A stretch of 64,000 nucleotides of DNA from Oscillospiraceae bacterium (GCA_022487055.1 JAKVJJ010000002.1:1-64000), one strand, 5' to 3'; numbered from the stretch's first letter, positions 1 through 9,102 are shown. The notes: generated by a model not told the origin, from the sequence alone. A program made the numbers and translations.

Positions 1-380
<380 letters not shown>

Positions 381-456
381 TAGTTCATGGTCTCGTCCAT
401 ATCACTTCTTTGCAATTCTTAATCTTTATTCAGTTTTCAGTGCACAGAAACTTTTG

Positions 457-482
457 GCCGACTCTTTTGAGTCGGCTTTTTT
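457..482 (+). terminator. Intrinsic terminator after 23S rRNA
   Basis: A perfect 8-bp stem GCCGACTC / GAGTCGGC with a TTTT loop is followed by six T residues. It lies about 77 bases after the 23S end and separates 23S from 5S. Confidence 0.9.
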
Positions 483-872
483 GTTGTTCCAGAGATAATG
501 ATATGTGATATTTATGGAACCCAACCCTGCGAGAGATGTGCCTTTACAATGAGCAGACTGCAACAGGAAATGGATGCTCAAGCGGCATGGGGCACACGCG
601 CTGATGATTCCGTAGTGTTGCCTGCCGAAGGAAAATGAACCCTTAGCAGCAATCGGCTATTTAGGCAGCCGGTTTTGCCCAGCGCAAAAGAAACAGTTTT
701 CTGAACTTAGTGTTGTCACTGCGGCTATGACTTTCCTTTTGTATTATTGTGATATTGGATTTTCTCGCTTTAATGTTGGGGAAGGGCATTTCCAAGATTT
801 TACCTTTGTATAAAGCTATGCCAGGCATATAAATGTGCGCAAAAATTATTTTAAAAAAAATTGAAAAAAAGC
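483..872. other. Non-coding spacer between 23S and 5S
   Basis: This stretch of about 390 bases contains no convincing protein gene or tRNA. Its middle (about 515-680) is richer in GC and has short complementary arms such as TGTGCC (538-543) with GGCACA (591-596), enclosing ATGC/GCAT. The flanks are AT-rich. An unrecognised small RNA is possible but no known family was identified. Confidence 0.5.
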
Positions 873-901
873 TTGCATTTTAAAAGTTAATGTGATATTA
901 T
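873..901 (+). promoter_or_regulatory. Promoter of the 5S rRNA gene
   Basis: TTGCAT (873-878), a 17-base spacer and TATTAT (896-901), with an extended -10 TG at 893-894 and an A-rich upstream element. The position, about 40 bases before the 5S gene, supports independent transcription of 5S. Confidence 0.8.
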
Positions 902-940
902 ATATAAGTCGTCAGGAATGACGGCAAACAAAGACAAATA

Positions 941-1057
<117 letters not shown>

Positions 1058-1065
1058 TCGAAGCT

Positions 1066-1092
1066 GCCACCCAATAGGGTGGTTGTTTTTTT
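1066..1092 (+). terminator. Intrinsic terminator after 5S rRNA
   Basis: The stem CCACCC / GGGTGG with an AATA loop (1067-1082) is followed by TTG and seven T residues, directly after the 5S gene. Confidence 0.88.
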
Positions 1093-1151
1093 ACACACTT
1101 CACTTTCATAAGTAAAAGCTTTAAATAGCAAAAGCAGAGGAGAGGCTTTCA

Positions 1152-2165
1152 ATGATTATTTTAATGAAAACCGGATGTACCAAAGATCAGGTTAACCATG
1201 TCATTGCCTTATTAAAGGAAAAGGGACTGGGTGCCAATCTCTCTGTGGGCAGTGAAGCCACAGTTATCGGTGTACTGGGTGACAAATCTAAGCTGAACAC
1301 AGAAAATATTGAAGTGATGGACGGTGTAGAAAAATGCGTGCCCATCATGCATTCCTACAAACTGGCAAGCAGGGAAATGGTGCCGGAAGGCCGGAAAGTA
1401 ACGGTGAAAGATGTCACTTTTGGCGGAGAACAACTGGTGATGATTGCCGGGCCATGTGCTGTGGAAAATGAGGAGCAGATCACAAAGGCAGCATTCGGCG
1501 TCAAAGCAGCTGGCGCACAGATGCTTCGCGGTGGTGCTTATAAACCCCGCACCAGCCCTTATGCTTTTCAGGGGCTGGAAGATGAAGGATACCGTCTGTT
1601 GCGCCAAGCTGCCGATGCTGCTGGACTGCTGTGTGTGAGTGAAGTGGTGGATGCCCAGGATTTGAATGCGGCAGGGAAATACTGCGATATGATTCAAGTC
1701 GGCGCACGTAATATGCAAAACTTTCGCCTGCTTCGAGAGATTGGCCGTTCCGGTTTGCCGGTTCTGCTGAAAAACGGCATTGCCTGCACGATTGAGGAAT
1801 GGCTGGATGCGGCGGAATATATTTTAAGTGAAGGCAATCAGAATGTTGTATTGTGTGAGCGTGGAATCCGTACCTTTGAAACTGCAACCCGCAATACGCT
1901 GGATGTTTCTGCCGTGCCAGTTGTAAAGGAGCGCAGCAGCTTGCCAATTATTGTAGACCCCTCTCATGCGGCAGGAAAGCGCAGCTTGGTTACACCGCTG
2001 GCACTGGCAGGTGTGGCAGCAGGTGCAGACGGTATTATTGTAGAAGTTCATCCGAATCCGCAGGTTGCCATGAGTGATGCCGCTCAGCAACTCACTCTCC
2101 CTGATTTTCAGGAATTCACGAAAAAAGTTGGCAAGGTAGCACAAGCAGTTGGCCGCAGTCTGTAA
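1152..2165 (+). CDS. aroF: 3-deoxy-7-phosphoheptulonate (DAHP) synthase
   Basis: Catalyses condensation of phosphoenolpyruvate and erythrose 4-phosphate, the first step of the shikimate pathway, in the cytoplasm. The 337-residue protein is the short AroF/AroA(Q)-beta type. An N-terminal ferredoxin-like regulatory domain (about 1-70) precedes the catalytic barrel (about 85-335). Visible motifs are GPCAVE (100-105, with the metal-binding Cys), [16 protein letters not shown] (126-141), [10 protein letters not shown] and EVHPNP near the C-terminus. The start at 1152 has the site AGAGGAGAGG about eight bases upstream; a second ATG lies four codons in. The N-terminal domain in this family usually mediates feedback control by an aromatic amino acid. 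The gene stands alone, with no other aro gene in the window. Confidence 0.96.
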   Translation: MIILMKTGCTKDQVNHVIALLKEKGLGANLSVGSEATVIGVLGDKSKLNTENIEVMDGVEKCVPIMHSYKLASREMVPEGRKVTVKDVTFGGEQLVMIAGPCAVENEEQITKAAFGVKAAGAQMLRGGAYKPRTSPYAFQGLEDEGYRLLRQAADAAGLLCVSEVVDAQDLNAAGKYCDMIQVGARNMQNFRLLREIGRSGLPVLLKNGIACTIEEWLDAAEYILSEGNQNVVLCERGIRTFETATRNTLDVSAVPVVKERSSLPIIVDPSHAAGKRSLVTPLALAGVAAGADGIIVEVHPNPQVAMSDAAQQLTLPDFQEFTKKVGKVAQAVGRSL

Positions 2166-2236
2166 ATTCTACTTGCATTTTTCTTCTATATCCTATATCT
2201 TTATAGAAAAGAAAGATTTTGAAAGGAGGAAGAATA

Positions 2237-2449
2237 ATGCAGAGGAAACAATATATCTGCCCCAAGTGTGGCTGTATGCAGTATGAGACAGACCAGTTTC
2301 AGGCTACCGGCGGAAATTTTGCCAAAATATTTGATGTGCAGAATAAAAAATTCATTACCATCACCTGTGTGCAGTGCGGCTATACCGAGCTTTATAAGGC
2401 GCAGACGGATGCTGGCATGAATATCCTCGATTTCCTGATTGGAAACTGA
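2237..2449 (+). CDS. Small zinc-ribbon protein (YpzJ/COG3478-like)
   Basis: A 70-residue protein with two cysteine pairs, CPKCGC near the start and CVQCGY around residue 52, as expected for a one-domain zinc ribbon. It resembles the predicted nucleic-acid-binding zinc-ribbon family COG3478, whose function is unknown. ATG 2237 was chosen because GGAGGAAG lies just upstream; the in-frame ATG at 2219 precedes this site. It is 52 bases upstream of bioY and may share its transcript. Confidence 0.8.
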   Translation: MQRKQYICPKCGCMQYETDQFQATGGNFAKIFDVQNKKFITITCVQCGYTELYKAQTDAGMNILDFLIGN

Positions 2450-2501
2450 CAGAAGAAAATATTTTTCATACATAAAATTACCGGATGCGGAAGGAAAAAA
2501 G

Positions 2502-3074
2502 ATGAAGCAATCCACGAAAAATCTGGTTCTTTGTGCAATGTGTGCGGCACTTACCTGTGTGCTTGCACCTATTTCTATTCCCATCGGTACAGTACCGATT
2601 AGTTTGGCAACCTTTGCTGTGATGCTGAGTGCCGCTGTCCTTGGCCCAAAACTGGGTGTTATCAGTCAGGTGGTCTATCTGCTGCTTGGCTGCATTGGCG
2701 TACCGGTGTTCGCTGGATTCAGCGCAGGTGTTAACTGCATCGTAGGGCCGACTGGCGGCTATCTGATGGGGTATCTGGTTCTGGCATTGGTGGAGGGCGC
2801 TGTGTATCGTGCCTTCAGCCGCCATCCACAGAAGCTCCTGAAAAAGTCCGGTGCGCTGATCGTTTCCATGGTTGCTGGCACAGCAGCACTGTATACGATG
2901 GGAACGGCATGGTTTGTGGCAGTAACACATACGCCGCTGCTTGCCGCTCTGATGGCTTGTGTGGTGCCATTCCTGCTTGGGGACGCTGTAAAGATTGCAG
3001 TCGTCACTGTGCTGGTGCCGCAGCTTGAACGTGTTTTCAGCCGCATTAATCAGAAATGGCAGACCGCAGCTTGA
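2502..3074 (+). CDS. bioY: BioY, substrate-binding S component of a biotin ECF transporter
   Basis: A 190-residue membrane protein with about six hydrophobic segments. The N-terminal pattern LCAMCAALTCVLAPISIPIG and the motif GPTGGYLMGY are typical of BioY. It would capture biotin and work with an energy-coupling module (EcfA/EcfA'/EcfT) encoded elsewhere; some BioY proteins can act alone. ATG 2502 is preceded by GGAAGGAAAAA; an earlier in-frame ATG (2439) lies inside the upstream gene. Its end overlaps the next gene by 19 bases, suggesting translational coupling. No biotin synthesis gene is nearby, so the cell may depend on uptake, but that is inference. Confidence 0.93.
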   Translation: MKQSTKNLVLCAMCAALTCVLAPISIPIGTVPISLATFAVMLSAAVLGPKLGVISQVVYLLLGCIGVPVFAGFSAGVNCIVGPTGGYLMGYLVLALVEGAVYRAFSRHPQKLLKKSGALIVSMVAGTAALYTMGTAWFVAVTHTPLLAALMACVVPFLLGDAVKIAVVTVLVPQLERVFSRINQKWQTAA

Positions 3075-3460
3075 ACACTCCGCTGTTGCTGCGCCCACAC
3101 CATGGACTGTGCTTGCTGCATTTTGTCGGGAAAGGCTACAGTGACGCTTTCACGGCAAATCTGGCGGAGAAAGCCGCTCATCTGCGTGAAAATCCAGACA
3201 CGAAAGTGAAAATCTGCACCGGAGCAGACAGTATTTGCGCACACTGTCCGCATCGGCGCGGTACGGCCTGTGAAAGCAGCAAACCGCCGCGCTATGACCG
3301 TGCGGTTCTGCAGCACAGCGGACTAAAAGAGGGACAGCAGCTCACATGGAGTGAACTGCAGCAGAAAATGCGGCTTGTGGCACATGCACATCTGCAGGAA
3401 ATCTGCGGGGACTGTGAGTGGTACGCTTTGTGTGCGGAACTGGAAACTAAAATGAATTAG
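3056..3460 (+). CDS. DUF1284 cysteine-rich protein
   Basis: A 134-residue protein with the family hallmark LRPHHGLCLL (about residues 12-21) and further cysteines in ICTGADSICAHCPHRRGTAC and CGDCEWYALC. Together these look like a metal or iron-sulfur site. DUF1284 proteins are described as possible iron-sulfur proteins with no assigned role. The start overlaps bioY by 19 bases and has no clear ribosome binding site, so it is probably translated by coupling. A link to biotin use is possible from context only. Confidence 0.85.
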   Translation: MADRSLNTPLLLRPHHGLCLLHFVGKGYSDAFTANLAEKAAHLRENPDTKVKICTGADSICAHCPHRRGTACESSKPPRYDRAVLQHSGLKEGQQLTWSELQQKMRLVAHAHLQEICGDCEWYALCAELETKMN

Positions 3461-3522
3461 ACAGACAGAGGCAGCTTCTTTTGCTACTACCTCTGTCTTT
3501 TTGTTGGTACAGGAGAAAAACA

Positions 3523-4275
3523 ATGCAGCAGAATCTTTATGATAACGAAACTTTTTTCAACCAATACAGAGAACTTCGAGAAAATCCCGCGAGCTATAAT
3601 GTACTATTGGAGCAGCCGGCACTGCACAGGATGTTACCGCCATTAGCCGGCAAACAAGTGCTTGACCTCGGCTGCGGCTTCGGGGATGGCTGTGTGGGGT
3701 ATCTTGCGCTAGGTGCGGCTCATGTCACGGGAATTGATTTATCTCAGAATATGATTGAAGCGGCACAGAAAAAGAACCCGCGCGCAGAAATAACATATAT
3801 ATGTATGGATATGACGAAAATTGAGGATTTGCAGGAAACATTTGATGTCATCATCAGTTCTCTTGCTATACATTATATTAGGGATTTCCAGGGACTGGCT
3901 GATTCGGTTTTCAGATGCCTGAAACCCGGCGGGAAATTCGTTTTTTCGCAGGAGCATCCGCTGACGACTGCCTGTTCTAGTTATGGCAACTGGCAGAGGG
4001 ATGAAACCGGAAAATGCATCTATTATAAACTGGATGGATACTGCCGTCCGGGAAAACGAACAGTCACATGGATGGATTGCACTGTGCAGAAATATCACCG
4101 CACGTTTTCACAAATTATCAGCCAGCTTTTGTGTGCCGGTTTTCAAGTGGAGGCAATGCAGGAACCCGTGCCGACACAGGAAAATATCCGTCAGGTGCCC
4201 AGAATGTACCGCGAATATGACAAGCCGAGCTTTTTGCTTTTGCGTGCGGGCAAACCGGCAGAAAATATGAAATGA
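3523..4275 (+). CDS. Class I SAM-dependent methyltransferase
   Basis: A 250-residue protein with the SAM-binding motif I VLDLGCGFGDG (about 47-57), an acidic residue after beta-2 in VTGIDLSQNM, and the later segments IISSLAIHYI and LKPGGKFVFS. This is the UbiE/Methyltransf_11-like fold that acts on small molecules; the substrate cannot be told from sequence. ATG 3523 follows CAGGAG with good spacing and is preferred over an upstream in-frame ATG at 3481. It stands alone, 63 bases after the DUF1284 gene. Confidence 0.88.
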   Translation: MQQNLYDNETFFNQYRELRENPASYNVLLEQPALHRMLPPLAGKQVLDLGCGFGDGCVGYLALGAAHVTGIDLSQNMIEAAQKKNPRAEITYICMDMTKIEDLQETFDVIISSLAIHYIRDFQGLADSVFRCLKPGGKFVFSQEHPLTTACSSYGNWQRDETGKCIYYKLDGYCRPGKRTVTWMDCTVQKYHRTFSQIISQLLCAGFQVEAMQEPVPTQENIRQVPRMYREYDKPSFLLLRAGKPAENMK

Positions 4276-4361
4276 ACCTTGCGTGCGGGCGAGTATGTGC
4301 CCATATGCAGGAGATAATGAAAGAAAAACGCAGTTAAATTTAAATTACAGCACTTTCACAC

Positions 4362-4390
4362 TTGACAGGGAACGGCACTTGTGGTAATAT
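4362..4390 (+). promoter_or_regulatory. Promoter of rplM-rpsI
   Basis: TTGACA (4362-4367), 17-base spacer and TAATAT (4385-4390), with TG at 4382-4383 giving an extended -10. Near consensus, as expected for a ribosomal protein operon. Confidence 0.88.
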
Positions 4391-4396
4391 CATAAA

Positions 4397-4492
4397 TGCA
4401 ATTCCTCTGTAGTGCAGGTTTTGTCTGTGCTGCACACGCTTCTTGTGAGAGCTGCCCCGCCTTGGGGTGGGGTGATTGTAATATTATTTTTG
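4397..4492 (+). promoter_or_regulatory. Structured 5' leader of rplM (L13 leader-like)
   Basis: Between the promoter and the ribosome binding site lie two hairpins: GTGCAG (4412-4417) with CTGCAC (4430-4435), and a GC-rich stem CCCCGCC / GGTGGGG at 4455-4472. A T-rich segment follows. Position and form match the autoregulatory L13 leader known from Firmicutes, where the ribosomal protein represses its own operon. Family assignment is from context and was not tested with a covariance model. Confidence 0.6.
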
Positions 4493-4504
4493 GAGGTTCC
4501 TTTC

Positions 4505-4933
4505 ATGTCCACTTATATGGCGAAGGCCCAGGAGGTCACGCGCAAGTGGTATGTCATTGACGCCGAAGGCAAGCCCCTCGGCCGTGTGGCTACCGAAGCT
4601 GCTGTCCTTCTCCGCGGCAAAGAAAAAACCACCTATACGCCTCATGTTGACTGTGGTGACAATGTCATCATTATCAACTGTGCCAAGGTCGTCCTCACCG
4701 GCAAAAAGCTGGAGAAGAAGCATTGGTATCATCATACTGGCTACATCGGTCACCTGAAGGATGTCCGTTATGACACCCTGATGCATGAGAATCCATGCGC
4801 TGCCATGAAGAAAGCCATTAAAGGTATGTTGCCCGCCAATACCCTTGGCCGCAATGCACTTACACGCTTGCGCACAGTCGAAGGCGCTGAGCATAACCAC
4901 GCCGCCCAGCAGCCGACTGCTTGGGAATTGTAA
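4505..4933 (+). CDS. rplM: 50S ribosomal protein L13
   Basis: A 142-residue protein of normal L13 length. It begins MSTYMAKAQEV and carries the conserved WYVIDAEGKPLGRVAT and HTGYIGHLK segments. L13 binds 23S rRNA early in large-subunit assembly. TTTGGAGG lies about eight bases before ATG 4505. It is co-transcribed with rpsI, 18 bases downstream, the conserved pair order in bacteria, behind a structured leader. Confidence 0.98.
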   Translation: MSTYMAKAQEVTRKWYVIDAEGKPLGRVATEAAVLLRGKEKTTYTPHVDCGDNVIIINCAKVVLTGKKLEKKHWYHHTGYIGHLKDVRYDTLMHENPCAAMKKAIKGMLPANTLGRNALTRLRTVEGAEHNHAAQQPTAWEL

Positions 4934-4951
4934 GGGAGGAGGACAAGCATT

Positions 4952-5353
4952 ATGTATGATAAAACACCTTTTTACTATGGTACAGGCAGAAGGAAAAGTT
5001 CTGTAGCTCGTGTGCGTTTGTATCAGGGTACTGGAAAAATCACCATCAATGACCGCAGCATCGATGACTACTTCGGCCTGGAAACACTGAAATTCATCGT
5101 TCGTCAGCCTTTGGAGCTGACAGGTTTTGCCGGCAAGTTTGACATTGTCTGCCGCGTTTCCGGCGGCGGTGTCACTGGCCAGGCTGGTGCAATTCGTCAC
5201 GGCGTTGCCCGTGCGCTGCTCCAGTATGACAGCGATGGCCTTCGTTCCACTTTGAAGAAGGCAGGATTCCTGACTCGTGACCCGAGAATGAAGGAACGCA
5301 AGAAGTACGGCCTCAAAGCTGCACGTCGCGCACCGCAGTTCTCAAAGCGTTAA
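4952..5353 (+). CDS. rpsI: 30S ribosomal protein S9
   Basis: A 133-residue protein with the S9 hallmarks [16 protein letters not shown] at the N-terminus and the basic tail ending in QFSKR, which reaches the P-site tRNA. The ribosome binding site GGGAGGAGG precedes the ATG. It is the second gene of the rplM-rpsI operon, closed by a terminator at 5375. Confidence 0.98.
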   Translation: MYDKTPFYYGTGRRKSSVARVRLYQGTGKITINDRSIDDYFGLETLKFIVRQPLELTGFAGKFDIVCRVSGGGVTGQAGAIRHGVARALLQYDSDGLRSTLKKAGFLTRDPRMKERKKYGLKAARRAPQFSKR

Positions 5354-5374
5354 AAAAGTTATTCACATTTATCA

Positions 5375-5409
5375 ACAGCCGACGGTGGAAAACCGTGGGC
5401 TGTTTTTTT
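5375..5409 (+). terminator. Terminator of rplM-rpsI
   Basis: A long hairpin (ACAGCC..ACGGT / ACCGT..GGCTGT, 5375-5403) is followed by seven T residues. Confidence 0.9.
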
Positions 5410-5930
5410 ATTATTACAACGAAAACTGAGAGATTATATGACAATTCGTTGTGCAAATACACAACGATTCGCAAAAAGAGACTACTTTTTCATGTGATTT
5501 TTTAATCAGATGGTAAAGCAAAAAAGACGAGCTCACAAGACAAAGTGAAAATCAGACGGAAATAATCCCGCCAGATAAAAAGGAAAAACATTCATAATTA
5601 GTGGAAAATAATGAATATTTATAGATTGAAAAAAGAATCGAAAGCTGGATTTTTCTGCTGAATCTTTCCACCATCCACTTCCATATAAAAAGAGAATAGA
5701 ATTTTTAAAGTAACATCAAAAATGCAGCCAAAACAGGGTAAAAAATGGGACGAAACGATTATGTAATCTTTGTAACAGGTTTGTAATAGTTAAAGTTCAT
5801 ACATAATGCACAGAAAAATCTGTGTTCGGTGTTGTAGGCACCCCGCAAAATTGCGTGTTTGGACATGGTTTCTACATTTTCAAGCGGAGCTTTATTATGC
5901 AAAATACACAAAAAATGTGTTTCTAAAAAC
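5410..5930. other. AT-rich intergenic region with inverted repeat
   Basis: About 520 bases, clearly richer in A and T than the surroundings, without a convincing gene on either strand. It contains a perfect 8-bp inverted repeat TCGTTGTG / CACAACGA (5446-5467, loop CAAATA), with a third copy of ACAACGA at 5416-5422. The rest shows only poly-A and poly-T tracts. It could hold an unrecognised small RNA or an upstream control region for the 3D-domain gene. Confidence 0.5.
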
Positions 5931-5959
5931 TTGACATGGTCAGTTTGAACAGGTATGAT
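5931..5959 (+). promoter_or_regulatory. Promoter of the G5/3D-domain gene
   Basis: TTGACA (5931-5936), a 17-base spacer and TATGAT (5954-5959). The transcript would have a leader of about 85 bases containing a GC-rich hairpin (CCGGCCGGGAC.. near 5991-6005). Confidence 0.85.
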
Positions 5960-6049
5960 GCTGACTATTGATACCGAACGTCTCCGGCCGGGACTTTTCC
6001 GGCGGGCTTTCGCATCAAAAAATGCACAGAGGGAGTCAGGTGAACCAAG

Positions 6050-7258
6050 ATGCATAAGGCAGGCAAAACATTGATTGTGCTGGGAACTGTATTCACAGTC
6101 GGTCTGGGAACCGCCGGAACCGTAATGGCCAGCACGCAGAATGCGGTCGTCACCAAAAACGGTGAAACCAAAAAAGTTTATATGCTAACGAGCAGTGATA
6201 CAAACAATATCTTGAAAACAGCTGGAGTTCACACCAACTGTGGGGATATGATTCTCCGCTCCACCAATGCACAGGGGAACATTGAAGTCAGTGTGCGTAC
6301 CGCGTATCCGGTGAAGGTGAAAGTGGACGGAACCACCAAAACGGTGACCGCACATTATGGAGACACCGCACGCGATATTTTGGCGGAGGGCGGCGTTACG
6401 CTCGGCCCGGTGGACACAGTGAATGTTCCGCTTAATCGTCCGGTCGAGGAAAATGCGGTCATGCGTGTCATGCGCAACCATATTGTCACAGTAGCAGCGG
6501 ACGGTATGTCCAGACAGGTGGTCACTGCCCAGGATACCCCGGCACAGCAGGTTGTGCAGCTGGCTGGTGTCAAGGTTGGCGGCGATGACGAGCTGAGCAC
6601 GGATGCTGCCAGCCCGGTCACGGAGAACCAGACGATTGCGGTAAACCGTGTTACTTACAAGGATGAAGTTATCAGCCAAGCAATTCCATTCCAGACGGTT
6701 ACACAGGATGATGATACTTTACTGACAGGTACCACCAAGGTTAAAACCGAGGGCAGTGATGGGCAGAAGAAGATTGTCCGTCGCACCAAGTACATAAATG
6801 GCAAAGCCAGCGGCACCAATGTGGTTTCCACCAGTGTTGTAAAAAATTCAGTGAATAAAATTGTGCTGCAGGGGACAAAAGAGCCACCGAAACAGCAGCC
6901 TGCACAGGATACGGCTGTTGATGAACAGTCCGGCAGCAGCCAGCAGACCACGGCGGGAGGAATTTCTTACAGCAGTGTGTTGACTGGACAATGCACAGCG
7001 TATACCGGCGGCGGAATCACAGCGTCCGGTATGCCTGCGGCAGTCGGACGTGTGGCTGTGAACCCGAATGTCATTCCTTACGGAACACGGCTGTATATTG
7101 CGTCACCAGATGGAAGCTATGTTTATGGTTATGCGATTGCGGCAGATACCGGCGGTTTTGTGAACAGCAGTTCCACCATGGTGGACTTGTACATGAATTC
7201 CGAGGCAGAATGCGAGAATTTCGGCCGCCGTGCAATGAATATTTATATTTTGAACTGA
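6050..7258 (+). CDS. Secreted G5 and 3D domain cell-wall protein (YabE-like)
   Basis: A 402-residue protein with an N-terminal membrane-targeting segment (about 7-28). Two DUF348 ubiquitin-like repeats follow (about 35-150, around VRTAYPVKVKVDG and RNHIVTVAADG). Next come a G5-like domain (about 205-275), a Pro/Gln/Ser-rich linker and a C-terminal 3D domain (about 310-402). The 3D domain shows the aspartates of AADTGG and MVDLYM and ends near the family boundary. Proteins of this design (YabE, Rpf-like) are peptidoglycan-acting enzymes linked to growth resumption and wall turnover. The ATG follows GGGAGTCAGGTG. It is a single-gene unit with its own promoter and terminator. Confidence 0.9.
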   Translation: MHKAGKTLIVLGTVFTVGLGTAGTVMASTQNAVVTKNGETKKVYMLTSSDTNNILKTAGVHTNCGDMILRSTNAQGNIEVSVRTAYPVKVKVDGTTKTVTAHYGDTARDILAEGGVTLGPVDTVNVPLNRPVEENAVMRVMRNHIVTVAADGMSRQVVTAQDTPAQQVVQLAGVKVGGDDELSTDAASPVTENQTIAVNRVTYKDEVISQAIPFQTVTQDDDTLLTGTTKVKTEGSDGQKKIVRRTKYINGKASGTNVVSTSVVKNSVNKIVLQGTKEPPKQQPAQDTAVDEQSGSSQQTTAGGISYSSVLTGQCTAYTGGGITASGMPAAVGRVAVNPNVIPYGTRLYIASPDGSYVYGYAIAADTGGFVNSSSTMVDLYMNSEAECENFGRRAMNIYILN

Positions 7259-7278
7259 TGCTGGCAGCAGCATAAAAG

Positions 7279-7325
7279 GCCGCACCCGGTATGGCTTCCT
7301 AAGCTGTACCGGGTGCGGCTTTTTT
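7279..7325 (+). terminator. Terminator after the 3D-domain gene
   Basis: A 13-bp perfect stem GCCGCACCCGGTA / TACCGGGTGCGGC, followed by six T residues. Confidence 0.93.
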
Positions 7326-7387
7326 GGATTTCTCTAACATTTTGATGACATTTTTGCCTAAAAGATTAAAAAAATGTTACAAACCTC

Positions 7388-7416
7388 TTGCAAAAATGAA
7401 ATAAATATGCTATTCT
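7388..7416 (+). promoter_or_regulatory. Promoter of the small membrane-protein pair
   Basis: TTGCAA (7388-7393), 17-base spacer, TATTCT (7411-7416), with an extended -10 TG at 7408-7409. Confidence 0.7.
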
Positions 7417-7480
7417 ATAACAATAAATTCAAAGCGTAAGACCGGAATCTGGACATTATTTATTTTTGGGAGGGATACGA

Positions 7481-7843
7481 ATGAACGGCAGTATATATGT
7501 TGGGTTGATGCTTGTTTGTGCGGCGTGTATTCTGACAGCGCTTTTCCGCCCAAAGGCAGATAGAAGCAGGTTTATGTGCCTGCTGCTGCTGGCAATGGGT
7601 GGGCTTTCCGTTGTTCTGCAGTCAGATGGTGCTTTTTTAATCGCGGCACAGGCAGTGCTCGGTGCTGTGATGGTAAATGTCTCGGTGCTGGTTTTGGCGC
7701 AGGAGGTACATGAGCGCCGTGCCAGCCGCCGCCGGAAACATATGAGCCGCCGCGCAGAGGTCAACCGCCGTCGGGCATTGCAAATGCAGGCACAGACGGC
7801 TGCTTATCAGGAAACTCTCAGCCATGGCAAAAGCGCTGCCTGA
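7481..7843 (+). CDS. Small membrane protein of unknown function
   Basis: A 120-residue protein with three hydrophobic segments (about 5-22, 31-46, 50-74) and a strongly basic cytoplasmic tail (ERRASRRRKHMSRRAEVNRRR). No family was recognised. ATG 7481 is set by GGGAGGG just upstream; an in-frame ATG at 7466 precedes this site. It is probably co-transcribed with the next membrane gene, 44 bases away. Confidence 0.7.
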   Translation: MNGSIYVGLMLVCAACILTALFRPKADRSRFMCLLLLAMGGLSVVLQSDGAFLIAAQAVLGAVMVNVSVLVLAQEVHERRASRRRKHMSRRAEVNRRRALQMQAQTAAYQETLSHGKSAA

Positions 7844-7887
7844 CCGATGATTGCCGGTAAGACAACATCGAAAGAGGGAAATGTTCA

Positions 7888-8223
7888 TTGCAGTATCTGT
7901 ATACGGTTATGTGGCTGGCGGCGGGACTGCTGCTGATTTTTCGCTATGGCCGCAAAGAGGGCAAAATCTTTTATGCTGCGGGTGGATTCTTCCTCATTCT
8001 GGCGGCATGGTGGGGTACGGCGGCCGTAACCGGCATGGATTTGTTCCATGGGACATGGGGCTGGGTACTACGTATTATCTGTGCGGTGTTTCTAATTGTA
8101 CTGGTTCCGCCATTTCTCAAAAGATACCAGCAGGAGCGGAGTGATGCAAAGCAAAGTTCTGCTGCCGAAATGGAAGACCGCAAGACACAGAAAGACAACC
8201 AAAACACAAGAAAACAAAACTGA
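7888..8223 (+). CDS. Small membrane protein of unknown function
   Basis: A 111-residue protein with three hydrophobic segments (about 3-18, 27-45, 57-75) and a charged, Lys/Gln-rich tail. The start is the TTG at 7888, the only good candidate after GAGGGA (about eight bases upstream). It resembles its upstream neighbour in layout (helices, then a polar tail) but not in sequence. Function unknown. Confidence 0.65.
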   Translation: MQYLYTVMWLAAGLLLIFRYGRKEGKIFYAAGGFFLILAAWWGTAAVTGMDLFHGTWGWVLRIICAVFLIVLVPPFLKRYQQERSDAKQSSAAEMEDRKTQKDNQNTRKQN

Positions 8224-8451
8224 AGCGCTGAAAGTGTTTCTATCCTCACACATGACAGATTGTTGCATAGACTGTTAATGCGGAGGCAAAGCTTTCCGAC
8301 CGCTTAATATAGATGGGGTGTTTGACAGAAATATCTGTCAGATGCCCTTTAGTTTTTTCTTTTCCTGAACGATTATCTGTGCTAAAATAAAATTGATTGA
8401 AAAGGGAAAAACAGCGAAAAGAACGAACGGGCGGAGCATAGGAGGAAAACC

Positions 8452-9102
8452 ATGCGAATATCGGTTTCAATTCTTGGGGCGGATTTTTCAAGACTGGGGC
8501 AGGAAATTGCGGATGTGGAGCGTGCCGGCGCGGATTGGATACATGTGGATGTCATGGATGGACATTTTGTGCCGAATATCACATTCGGGCCGAATATGGT
8601 ATCTTCACTGAAAAAGTGCACCAAGGTGCCGTTGGATGTGCACCTGATGATTTCAGAACCGCAGAAGTATATTCCGGCTTTTGTAAAGGCCGGCGCGAAC
8701 TGGATTACTTTTCATATGGAATCAGAAGGCAATCCGGTCCAAACGATTGCGATGATTCATGGGCTTGGCGCAAAGGCGGGGATTGCCATCAATCCGGGTA
8801 CACCCGCAGAAGCAGTGTTCCCGTATCTTTCCATGGCGGATATGGTACTTGCTATGACGGTGCAGCCGGGATTTGGCGGGCAGAAATTCAATGCTGCTGT
8901 GTTGGATAAGGTGCGGCTGCTGAAAGCGAAAGCGCCGAGTGTACCGATACAGATTGACGGAGGCGTGAATCCGGAAACCATTTCGCAGGCGGGCGCGGCA
9001 GGTGTGGACATCTGTGTGGCGGGCAGCGCGGTGGTAGGCAAGCCGGACTATGCCGCGGCGGTGACTGCCCTGCGGAAAGCGGCGGAAAGTGTCGCAGACT
9101 GA
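8452..9102 (+). CDS. rpe: Ribulose-phosphate 3-epimerase
   Basis: Interconverts ribulose 5-phosphate and xylulose 5-phosphate in the pentose phosphate pathway. The 216-residue TIM-barrel shows HVDVMDGHFVPN (about 31-42), DVHLMI, and the phosphate-binding loops VQPGFGGQ and IDGGVN. Small departures from the usual motifs are SILGADF instead of SILSADF and VQPGFGGQ instead of VNPGFGGQ. The start follows GGAGGAAAACC. It is monocistronic in appearance; in many Firmicutes rpe follows rsgA and prkC, which are absent here. Confidence 0.96.
   Translation: MRISVSILGADFSRLGQEIADVERAGADWIHVDVMDGHFVPNITFGPNMVSSLKKCTKVPLDVHLMISEPQKYIPAFVKAGANWITFHMESEGNPVQTIAMIHGLGAKAGIAINPGTPAEAVFPYLSMADMVLAMTVQPGFGGQKFNAAVLDKVRLLKAKAPSVPIQIDGGVNPETISQAGAAGVDICVAGSAVVGKPDYAAAVTALRKAAESVAD

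Noticed and set aside
549-638. 29-codon frame in the 23S-5S spacer
   Set aside because: It has only a weak, distant GAGAG site and no known similarity; too short to support as a gene.
510-680. Possible 6S RNA in the 23S-5S spacer
   Set aside because: The 5' part (CCCTGCGAGAGATGTG) resembles a 6S start, but no complementary 3' closing arm was found.
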